Below the pieces are notes generated by a model that was given only the letters and a program-made list of their open reading frames with translations, was not told where the DNA came from and did no database searches. 5,803 nt of DNA from Ruminococcus sp. (GTDB taxonomy: Bacteria; Bacillota; Clostridia; Oscillospirales; Acutalibacteraceae). Position 1 is the first letter of the stretch. The number at the start of each line of letters is the position of its first letter. The position numbers were made by a program, and so were the translations under genes. Below, piece after piece: positions 1 to 5,192 of the stretch. The stretch lies in NCBI GenBank assembly GCA_023667385.1, contig JAMPAE010000108.1, positions 1 to 5,803 on the forward strand, in the 5' to 3' direction.

Positions 1-46
1 CCGATAAATGTATGCAATAACGCCGAAAATGTTGACATTAATTCAC

Positions 47-104
47 AAAGTAAAGGAAAGGAAAGTAAATAAAAGTAAAGTAAATAAAATAAAAGAAAAT
101 GAAT
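47..104. repeat. A-rich degenerate tandem repeat tract
   Basis: This low-complexity stretch is almost entirely A, G and T on the + strand. It is built from variants of AAAGTAAA(T/G). The 13-mer AAAGTAAATAAAA occurs exactly at 62-74 and 77-89, a 15-nt period, and AAAGTAAAG occurs at 47-55 and 72-80. It probably arose by replication slippage. No function is visible. It ends just before the first palindromic repeat at 105. Confidence 0.6.
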
Positions 105-127
105 GTAGGGGCGACCATCGGTCGCCT
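105..127. repeat. Short palindromic intergenic repeat, intact copy
   Basis: A perfect 7-bp inverted repeat, GGCGACC at 110-116 and GGTCGCC at 120-126, is separated by a 3-nt loop and preceded by GTAGG. From memory, GTAGGGGCG-type palindromes are common between genes in gut Clostridia. This copy would form a tight hairpin in DNA or RNA. It has no T-run on either side, so it is not a convincing intrinsic terminator. A degenerate copy in the same orientation lies at 226-248. Confidence 0.6.
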
Positions 128-144
128 GTGAATGCTTTGAGGAA

Positions 145-215
145 GGCTTTTTTGGCTCCCTCTGTGAGGGAGCTGTCAAATCGCTTGCGTTTTGACTGAG
201 GGAGTAATACAAGCC
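145..215. repeat. Nested palindromic (MITE/REP-like) element
   Basis: Three nested arms can be read. GGCTT (145-149) pairs with AAGCC (211-215). CTCCCTC (156-162) pairs with GAGGGAG (198-204). GTCAAA (175-180) pairs with TTTGAC (191-196). A second GAGGGAG at 166-172 lets the same CTCCCTC close a local 8-bp hairpin, GCTCCCTC (155-162) with GAGGGAGC (166-173), around a 3-nt loop, so two folds compete. I remember similar CTCCCTC/GAGGGAG palindromes from intergenic regions of gut Clostridia. No transposase is encoded, so if mobile it would depend on one elsewhere. The last three bases are shared with the next inverted repeat. Confidence 0.6.
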
Positions 216-261
216 GAAATCGAGAGTAGGAACGACCAATGGGCACCTATGCAATTTCGGC
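213..261. repeat. Degenerate second copy of the GTAGG palindrome inside an 8-bp inverted repeat
   Basis: Positions 226-248 match the intact repeat at 105-127 at 17 of 23 bases in the same orientation, starting with GTAGG and keeping CGACC. The changes break most of the internal palindrome. This decayed copy is bracketed by a perfect 8-bp inverted repeat, GCCGAAAT (213-220) and ATTTCGGC (254-261). The bracketing pair may be the target of an old insertion or may be coincidental. Confidence 0.45.
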
Positions 262-310
262 AATTGGTGCACACTGAAACTGCAACGAAACATAGCTGTA
301 TATAAATTGT

Positions 311-332
311 CAGTCTGTCAGCGGACTGTTTT
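311..332 (+). terminator. Weak terminator-like hairpin
   Basis: CAGTCTG (311-317) can pair with CGGACTG (322-328), including one T-G wobble, around a 4-nt loop, followed by only four T residues (329-332). It could end transcription of an unseen rightward gene left of the window. The stem is short and the T-run poor, so this is tentative. Confidence 0.22.
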
Positions 333-340
333 GGTCAGGA

Positions 341-407
341 ATTTTCAATTTCTGCGGTCATCAAGCCAAGTGTTGGCACAGTCCCGCCCGCAATACCGCA
401 TGAAAAT
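341..407. other. Nested inverted-repeat block, possible structured RNA or repeat
   Basis: ATTTTCA (341-347) pairs with TGAAAAT (401-407), and TGCGGT (353-358) pairs with ACCGCA (395-400), with a 5-nt bulge on the left arm only. Inside the loop, GCCAA (365-369) and TTGGC (373-377) form a small hairpin. The block lies 4 nt beyond the symporter's terminator. It matches no RNA family I recognise and has no T-run or clear promoter of its own. It may be another intergenic repeat, a small RNA, or chance pairing. Confidence 0.3.
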
Positions 408-411
408 GCAC

Positions 412-442
412 AAAAAAACTCCGCCGACATTCGTCAGCGGAG
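412..442 (-). terminator. Rho-independent terminator of the esterase-symporter operon
   Basis: Read on the minus strand, the stem is CTCCGC (442-437), a T-G wobble, then GAC pairing with GTC around the loop GAAT, a 10-bp stem in all. Seven T residues follow (complement of 418-412). It begins 17 nt past the symporter stop codon, the expected place for an intrinsic terminator. Confidence 0.88.
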
Positions 443-459
443 GATGCTTGTTGAGTTGT

Positions 460-1857
460 TTATACGTTTGCGCTTTCTCTTCTTTTTTGAAGCTCGGCGG
501 CAATTTTCTTTTTCTTTTCACCTGTGATGTCATATTTGAGCATCGGGAAGATTGAAAGCAGGCTGAAGATGCCCGGAAGTCCGACGTAGGCGAAATAGAT
601 GATGTCTTTTGTGCCTTGTTCAACAACGGCGGCTTCTGCGGTATAGCCTGAAACCTGAATGAGAATCAAGCCGAGTGCGGCGCCGATTGCAAGGCAAACC
701 TTGATTGTGAGTGTCAGCACTGAGAATGCAGGACCTTCAACACGCTTGCCGGTTTCATATTCATAATAGTCAACGCAGTCGGTGACCATGATCATCGGCA
801 TGAGTGTAACTGCGCCGAACTGCAAGCCAACAAGGAACAGGAACACGAACATCACAATCATGTTGGTGGTTACGAACAGATAGACAAGCAGTGCGAGCAT
901 TGAAATTGCAAAGCCATAAACCGACATGATCATGAACGTTTTCTTTTCGCCGATTTTCTTAATCAAAAACGGTGTGATTGCCATGCTGATCATTGAGCCT
1001 GCCGCTGTTGTTAAACCGAGGGCAAGAACATAGTTTTCACTGCCAAGCAGGGCATTTGCCGTTTGAACCTGAATTGCCATTGCCATCTGTCTGCCTGCGC
1101 CAAGGAAATATGAGATGATTACCATCATGAGCGGCTTGTTGCTTTTGAGTGCGGCGAACATTTCCTTAAAGCCCATTTTTTCGGCAGTATAAGGAACACG
1201 TTCTTTGTTAAAGAAATAAATCATTGAGAACAGAGCACAGCCGATGACCGCAACCACAATTGCAGTTGCAACATATTCAGTTGAGCTGATTGGGCTGTCT
1301 TTTTCGCCGGCAGGAATGCCGAACACCTTTGAACCGCCCGGAATAATAAGGCAGACAACGGGCACAAGCACTGCCGAAGCAGAAAAGCCGATTTGCTTTA
1401 ATGTGTTTGCAATCGAAATGACGTTTGTTCTTTCATCGGGGTTCGGCGTCAGAACAGCGGCGATTCCCTGTGACGGAACGTCGCCGAGCGTCATTGCCAT
1501 GCTCCAAAGCAGGAATGTGATGAAAATGTAGGCATAAAGTGCAGCGCCTGTGAACGGTACTTTGATGAAAAGCACAATCGTCATGACAATGAGCGGAATG
1601 ATTGAATAAGCAATGAAAGGCTTGAGCTTGCCGTTTTTGCTGTTCTTGCGCTCAATCATGTTGCCGACGATTGGGTCGAAAACAGCGGAAACGATTTTGA
1701 CAATCAAAATCAAAATACCGACAACGGCAAGGTTTGCCGCCATTTGAGCGTGATAAAACTCAGCCTGATAAGAGTTGAGGAAGCCGACAATTGCCTGAAA
1801 GCCGAACAAGCCGAGCGAATAAGCAGCCACTTCCTTGAATTTCATTTGTTTTTCCAT
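460..1857 (-). CDS. GPH-family (MelB-like) sugar:cation symporter
   Basis: This inner-membrane transporter of the glycoside-pentoside-hexuronide:cation symporter family (major facilitator fold) probably imports a sugar or glycoside with H+ or Na+. The 465 residues are close to MelB's usual length, and about twelve hydrophobic segments are visible. Family signatures are VFDPIVGNMIERKN (59-72) with GKLKPF after it, GDVPSQG (125-131), DER (141-143), and a TDCVDYYEYETGKRVEG motif (359-375) followed by Lys386 in a late helix. By remembered alignment to E. coli MelB, Asp59, Asp124 and Lys377 are kept as Asp61, Asp126 and Lys386. MelB Asp19 is Gln20 and Asp55 is Ser57, so the substrate and coupling ion may differ from MelB. 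The ATG is supported by GGAGG 8 nt upstream (1866-1870). The C-terminus is lysine-rich and cytoplasmic. It is the second gene of a leftward operon after the esterase. The family is secure, the substrate unknown. Confidence 0.9.
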   Translation of the reverse strand: MEKQMKFKEVAAYSLGLFGFQAIVGFLNSYQAEFYHAQMAANLAVVGILILIVKIVSAVFDPIVGNMIERKNSKNGKLKPFIAYSIIPLIVMTIVLFIKVPFTGAALYAYIFITFLLWSMAMTLGDVPSQGIAAVLTPNPDERTNVISIANTLKQIGFSASAVLVPVVCLIIPGGSKVFGIPAGEKDSPISSTEYVATAIVVAVIGCALFSMIYFFNKERVPYTAEKMGFKEMFAALKSNKPLMMVIISYFLGAGRQMAMAIQVQTANALLGSENYVLALGLTTAAGSMISMAITPFLIKKIGEKKTFMIMSVYGFAISMLALLVYLFVTTNMIVMFVFLFLVGLQFGAVTLMPMIMVTDCVDYYEYETGKRVEGPAFSVLTLTIKVCLAIGAALGLILIQVSGYTAEAAVVEQGTKDIIYFAYVGLPGIFSLLSIFPMLKYDITGEKKKKIAAELQKRRESANV

Positions 1858-1878
1858 GGTTATTACCTCCGTTTTTTA

Positions 1879-2604
1879 TTACTGTGTTATTGCCTGATAA
1901 ACCGCTTCGGCAAAGATTTTTGCACCCTGCGGATTCGGATGAAGCCCGTCAACGAACATTTCGCTTTCGCCTGTCAGCAGCTCGTTGAGGTCGATGACCG
2001 TCAAACCGTATTCCCCGGCGGCTTCAACAACAGCAGGATAGATTTCATTTTGAATCGTATCCTTTTGAATGTCATATTTAACCTCGCCGTTCACCTCAAA
2101 AGCAGGCGGAGGAGTGACGATGAAAACCTTTGGCTTGCTTGCCAGCTCAACATAGCTTTTCACAAGCGCCGAGTAATCTTCGGCAAACGCCTGACGGTTT
2201 TTCCAGTTAACAGTTTTTGAATCATTTGAACCGATTTGCAAAATCACAATGTCAGGCTCAAAGTCAAGGCTTTGATGATAAAGCTTTTCGTTAACATATG
2301 GCTTGTTGCCGCTTTTCTGAACAGTTCTGCCCGAATAGCCATAGTTATTGACGCAATAGCCTTTGCCGAGCAGTGACTGAAGAACAACAGGATAAGCATT
2401 CTGACCCCAGTTTTCCATGTTCATGCCATAGGTCACGCTGTCGCCGACGCAGGCAACCTTGATTTGGTTTTCATTTGCGTCTTTGAGGTTATGCACAAAG
2501 CGCAGGTTACCGCTTGAATAAAGCGAATTAACAGCAAGCGCACCAATGGTTAAAACCACCGCAAAAGATGCAAACAAAATGAGAACAGCTTTTTTGTGTT
2601 TCAT
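1879..2604 (-). CDS. Exported SGNH/GDSL-type esterase (lipase/acylhydrolase fold)
   Basis: This 241-residue protein is a serine hydrolase of the SGNH superfamily, which removes acyl groups, often acetyl, from carbohydrates or lipids. The N-terminus MKHKK followed by a hydrophobic stretch (6-25) is a signal peptide or membrane anchor. ALA at 22-24 could be a signal peptidase I site, and there is no lipobox cysteine. The catalytic blocks are in order: GDSVTYG (54-60, nucleophile Ser56), the oxyanion-hole block NYGYSGRT (87-94), GSND (125-128, Asn127), and DGLHPN (219-224, Asp219 and His222). All key residues are present, so it should be active outside the membrane. The ATG has GGAAGGGG 8 nt upstream (2613-2620). 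It is the first gene of the leftward operon, 21 nt before the symporter, which suggests a carbohydrate substrate. A lipid or peptidoglycan acyl ester remains possible. Confidence 0.88.
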   Translation of the reverse strand: MKHKKAVLILFASFAVVLTIGALAVNSLYSSGNLRFVHNLKDANENQIKVACVGDSVTYGMNMENWGQNAYPVVLQSLLGKGYCVNNYGYSGRTVQKSGNKPYVNEKLYHQSLDFEPDIVILQIGSNDSKTVNWKNRQAFAEDYSALVKSYVELASKPKVFIVTPPPAFEVNGEVKYDIQKDTIQNEIYPAVVEAAGEYGLTVIDLNELLTGESEMFVDGLHPNPQGAKIFAEAVYQAITQ

Positions 2605-2636
2605 GTTTATTTCCCCTTCCTTTTCATTTTATTAAT

Positions 2637-2665
2637 AGTTTACAGAATACAGCGACAATTGTCAA
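2637..2665 (-). promoter_or_regulatory. Candidate sigma-A promoter of the esterase-symporter operon
   Basis: On the minus strand an exact TTGACA -35 (2665-2660) is followed after 17 nt by TAAACT (2642-2637), which matches four of six -10 consensus bases. Transcription would start near 2630, giving a leader of about 25 nt that still contains the ribosome site. The -35 overlaps the 10-bp palindrome GACAATTGTC (2654-2663), a possible repressor site. Confidence 0.5.
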
Positions 2666-2695
2666 CGGAAGAATAACCAAAATTTGCCCGTGGAA

Positions 2696-2774
2696 TTTTG
2701 TCAGACTGCCGATAAACTCATCGAAAAAAGCAAATTGGAAATTCTGACAAAAATTATTAAAAAAGTTTGCTTTT
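2696..2774. repeat. Two interleaved inverted repeats between the divergent promoters
   Basis: TTTTGTCAGA (2696-2705) is the exact reverse complement of TCTGACAAAA (2743-2752). AAAAGCAAA (2726-2734) is the exact reverse complement of TTTGCTTTT (2766-2774). The arms alternate, so both stems cannot form as simple nested hairpins. They lie upstream of both candidate promoters, so a role as DNA binding sites is more natural than as an RNA structure. The sequence is AT-rich, so chance is a real possibility. Confidence 0.35.
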
Positions 2775-2792
2775 GTTTTACATCCCAAAATG

Positions 2793-2822
2793 TTGACAGT
2801 GCAAGGCGGCATATGATATAAT
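2793..2822 (+). promoter_or_regulatory. Strong sigma-A promoter of the pyrC-carA-carB operon
   Basis: A perfect TTGACA -35 (2793-2798) and a perfect TATAAT -10 (2817-2822) are separated by 18 nt. TG at 2814-2815 precedes the -10 as an extended element (TGnTATAAT). The start site should fall near 2829, only about 20 nt before the pyrC ATG, leaving room for the ribosome site but not for a PyrR attenuator or riboswitch. Confidence 0.82.
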
Positions 2823-2850
2823 TACAAAAATCAAAGCGAGGAGGATAAAA

Positions 2851-4125
2851 ATGAAGCACTTGATAAAAAATGCGAATGTATTCATTGACGGCTCCTTTGT
2901 TAAAACCGATATTCTTATTTGTGACGGCATTATTGTTGATATTTCCAAAAATATTCAGCAAGAGGGTGTCGCCGTTTTTTCTTTTGATAATATGTTCGTT
3001 TTTCCCGGTTTCACTGATGTTCATGTTCATCTTCGTGAGCCGGGCTTTTCTTATAAAGAGAACATTGAAACTGGAACTATGGCGGCGGCTCACGGCGGTT
3101 ACACTTCGGTTTGCGCAATGCCGAACCTGAACCCTTGCCCCGACAGCTTGGATAACCTTGAAAAAGAGCTTGCCCCAATCAGAAGCAGCGCAAAGGTTCA
3201 TGTCTATCCTTACGGCACGATCACAAAAGGGGAGCAGGGCAAACAGCTTGCTGACATTGACGCAATGAGCAAAAGCGTTTTCGGATTTTCCGATGACGGC
3301 AGAGGCGTTCAAAGCGAAGAAATGATGTTTTCTGCAATGGAAAAAGTCAAGGCAAACGGAAGCTTCATTGCCGCTCACTGTGAGGATAACAGCCTGCTTT
3401 TCGGCGGATATATCCATGACGGAGAATACGCACGGCTGCACGGTCACAAGGGAATTTGCAGTGAAAGCGAATGGAAGCCGATTGAGCGTGACATTGCCCT
3501 TGCAAAAAAAAGCGGCTGCAAATATCACGTGTGCCACATCTCATGCAAGGAAAGCGTTGAGCTTATCAGGAAAGCAAAGGCGCAGGGCGTTGACATCAGC
3601 TGTGAAACAGGCCCGCATTATCTGACGATGAACGACATGATGCTTCAGGAAGACGGCAGGTTTAAGATGAATCCGCCAATCAGAAGCGAGCAGGACAGGC
3701 TTGCACTCATTGACGGCATCAAGGACGGAACAATTGACATGATTGCAACCGACCATGCACCTCACAGCACTGAGGAAAAAAGCAGGGGGCTTGAAAAAAG
3801 CCTGATGGGTGTTGTCGGCCTTGAAACGGCATTCCCTGTTTGCTTCACAAAGCTTGTTAAAACAGGCGTCATCAGCCTTGAAAAACTGATTGAGCTGCTG
3901 AATGTCAATGCAAAAAAACGCTTTGGAATTGGAACAGAAATTGCGGTTGGCGAACCGGCAGATTTAACGGTCTTTGACCTTAACGAAGAATTTGAAATTA
4001 ACCCGGACAACTTCCTTTCAATGGGTAAGGCAAGCCCGTTTGCAGGGGAAAAGGTGTTTGGAAAATGTAAGCTGACAATGGTCGGCGGGAGGATAGTATG
4101 GCAAGAGAATTTGACAGAAAAATAA
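2851..4125 (+). CDS. pyrC: Dihydroorotase (EC 3.5.2.3)
   Basis: This cytoplasmic zinc amidohydrolase interconverts N-carbamoyl-aspartate and dihydroorotate, the third step of de novo UMP synthesis. Its 424 residues match class I bacterial dihydroorotases. The N-terminal beta domain leads into DVHVHLREPG (56-65) with metal ligands His58 and His60. Further ligands are probably Asp149 in SDDGRG, His176 in AAHCED, and His229 in CHIS. MNPPIR (273-278) and ATDHAPH (299-305, catalytic Asp301) complete the active site. The end VGGRIVW is typical of the family. The ATG follows GAGGAGG (2838-2844) by 6 nt. It is the first gene of the operon, and its last 28 bp overlap carA. The first 70 codons are far richer in third-position T than the rest. 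Hydantoinase/allantoinase relatives are less likely given the motifs and the carAB neighbours. Confidence 0.96.
   Translation: MKHLIKNANVFIDGSFVKTDILICDGIIVDISKNIQQEGVAVFSFDNMFVFPGFTDVHVHLREPGFSYKENIETGTMAAAHGGYTSVCAMPNLNPCPDSLDNLEKELAPIRSSAKVHVYPYGTITKGEQGKQLADIDAMSKSVFGFSDDGRGVQSEEMMFSAMEKVKANGSFIAAHCEDNSLLFGGYIHDGEYARLHGHKGICSESEWKPIERDIALAKKSGCKYHVCHISCKESVELIRKAKAQGVDISCETGPHYLTMNDMMLQEDGRFKMNPPIRSEQDRLALIDGIKDGTIDMIATDHAPHSTEEKSRGLEKSLMGVVGLETAFPVCFTKLVKTGVISLEKLIELLNVNAKKRFGIGTEIAVGEPADLTVFDLNEEFEINPDNFLSMGKASPFAGEKVFGKCKLTMVGGRIVWQENLTEK
4087..4092 (+). promoter_or_regulatory. carA ribosome binding site inside pyrC
   Basis: GGGAGG lies within the last codons of pyrC, 5 nt before the carA ATG at 4098. 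It supports that start, although it creates a 28-bp gene overlap. Ribosomes finishing pyrC would keep this site open, suggesting translational coupling. Confidence 0.75.
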
Positions 4126-5192
4126 TTTTGGAAGACGGCAGCGAATATTACGGCTACGGCTTCGGCGCTGACTGCGACAAGGTGTGCGAAATTGTTTTCA
4201 ACACCTCAATGGTCGGCTATCAGGAAATTGTGTCAGACCCGTCATATACATATCAGGCGGTTGTTATGACATATCCGCTCATCGGTAACTACGGCATCAC
4301 CGATGAGGATAATGAAACAAAAACGCCGACAATCGGCGGACTTATCGTCAGGGAGTATTGCGATTCACCAAGTAACTTCCGCTATACAAAAACGCTTTCG
4401 GAAACCATGGAGGAATATCGCATTCCCGGCATTTACGGCGTTGACACAAGAAAAATCACAAGAAGCATTCGTGACCTCGGCTCAAGAAGAGTTTTGATCA
4501 CAACACCTGAAACCACAAAAGAGCAGGGTCTTGAAATCATTGCTTCAACCCCCGTGAAAAAAGATGCGGTTGAGCTTGTAAGCTGCAAAAAAAGGTGGTA
4601 TTCAAGAACTGCTAACCACACATATAACGTTGTTGCAATTGACTGCGGAATCAAGCTTAACATCATCAGAAGCCTCAACAAGCGTGGCTGCAACGTGACA
4701 ATCATGCCTTATAACACAACTGCTGAGCAGGTGCTTTCACTTCAGCCTGACGGCTTGTTCCTTTCAAACGGACCGGGAGACCCGGAGGACGTTGAGCCTG
4801 TCATCAACCTTGTGCGTGAGCTTCGGGGCAAGCTGCCGATTTTCGGAATCTGCCTCGGACATCAGATGATTTCCCTTGCTTATGGTGCAAAGACCTATAA
4901 GCTCAAATTCGGTCACCGTGGCGGTAACCACCCCGTTAAAAATTTGCAAACAGGCAAAATCGAAATCACCAGCCAAAACCACTCATATGCAGTTGATGAA
5001 AAGTCACTTGAGGGAACAGGCCTTGAGGTAACTCACATCAACATCCTTGACAACACAGTTGAGGGCGTAAAATGCGAAAAAGACAAGGTGTTCAGCGTTC
5101 AATATCACCCTGAAAGTGCACCGGGTCCGCAGGACAGCGCATATCTTTTTGATATATTCCTTAAAAACATGGAGGAAAACAAAAATGCCTAA
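4098..5192 (+). CDS. carA: Carbamoyl phosphate synthetase small subunit (glutamine amidotransferase)
   Basis: CarA hydrolyses glutamine and passes ammonia through a tunnel to CarB for carbamoyl phosphate synthesis, feeding pyrimidines and, where present, arginine. The 364 residues are normal for the family. The N-terminal CPSase small-subunit domain (about 1-165) contains FNTSMVGYQEI (34-44), TYPLIGNYG (58-66) and GVDTRKITR (114-122). The C-terminal class I glutamine amidotransferase domain carries FLSNGPGDP (221-229), the nucleophile elbow GICLGHQ (250-256) with Cys252, FGHRGGNHPV (271-280), SQNHSYAV (292-299), and His337 with Glu339 in QYHPES. The catalytic triad is intact. The start is set by GGGAGG 5 nt upstream, and residues 2-13 (AREFDRKIILED) look like a normal CarA N-terminus. 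It overlaps pyrC by 28 bp and carB by 8 bp. In Bacillus nomenclature this is pyrAA. Confidence 0.97.
   Translation: MAREFDRKIILEDGSEYYGYGFGADCDKVCEIVFNTSMVGYQEIVSDPSYTYQAVVMTYPLIGNYGITDEDNETKTPTIGGLIVREYCDSPSNFRYTKTLSETMEEYRIPGIYGVDTRKITRSIRDLGSRRVLITTPETTKEQGLEIIASTPVKKDAVELVSCKKRWYSRTANHTYNVVAIDCGIKLNIIRSLNKRGCNVTIMPYNTTAEQVLSLQPDGLFLSNGPGDPEDVEPVINLVRELRGKLPIFGICLGHQMISLAYGAKTYKLKFGHRGGNHPVKNLQTGKIEITSQNHSYAVDEKSLEGTGLEVTHINILDNTVEGVKCEKDKVFSVQYHPESAPGPQDSAYLFDIFLKNMEENKNA
5171..5175 (+). promoter_or_regulatory. carB ribosome binding site inside carA
   Basis: GGAGG in the last codons of carA lies 9 nt before the carB ATG at 5185, a standard spacing. It fixes the carB start in an 8-bp overlap with carA and favours coupled production of the two subunits. 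Confidence 0.75.

Larger units (their letters stand above)
1..459. other. Gene-free intergenic region with stacked short repeats and hairpins
   Basis: No open frame here resembles a protein. The short frames that exist run through the low-complexity tract and the palindromic repeats, so their translations are artefacts. The region lies beyond the 3' end of the leftward symporter gene, and the gene to its left is outside the window. It holds, in order, an A-rich repeat tract, a palindromic repeat, a nested palindrome, a degenerate copy of the first palindrome, a weak hairpin, a nested hairpin block and the symporter's terminator, each listed separately. Positions 1-46 and 262-310 show nothing I can assign. 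Confidence 0.7.

Noticed and set aside
32..37. TTGACA hexamer as a rightward promoter
   Set aside because: No -10-like hexamer lies 16-18 nt downstream (only purine-rich GGAAAG-type sequence), and no gene follows.
8..199. Rightward 63-codon frame in the left intergenic region
   Set aside because: Its residues come from the A-rich tract and the palindromic repeats, and no good ribosome site precedes it.
43..246. Leftward 67-codon frame in the same region
   Set aside because: It is the antisense reading of the same repeats, with no family resemblance.
105..261. Direct repeats as a small CRISPR array
   Set aside because: There are only two diverged copies of one unit, with an unrelated palindrome between them, no regular spacers, and no cas genes in the window.
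1744..2220. Rightward 158-codon frame across the esterase-symporter junction
   Set aside because: It is antisense to two well-supported genes and has no recognisable motifs.
2701..3537. Leftward 278-codon frame antisense to the first half of pyrC
   Set aside because: Long, but it lies over strongly conserved dihydroorotase motifs on the other strand, crosses the pyr promoter, and shows no recognisable domain.
4111..4116. TTGACA in the pyrC-carA overlap as an internal promoter
   Set aside because: The expected -10 position near 4134 has no TATAAT-like sequence, and the hexamer is explained by coding.
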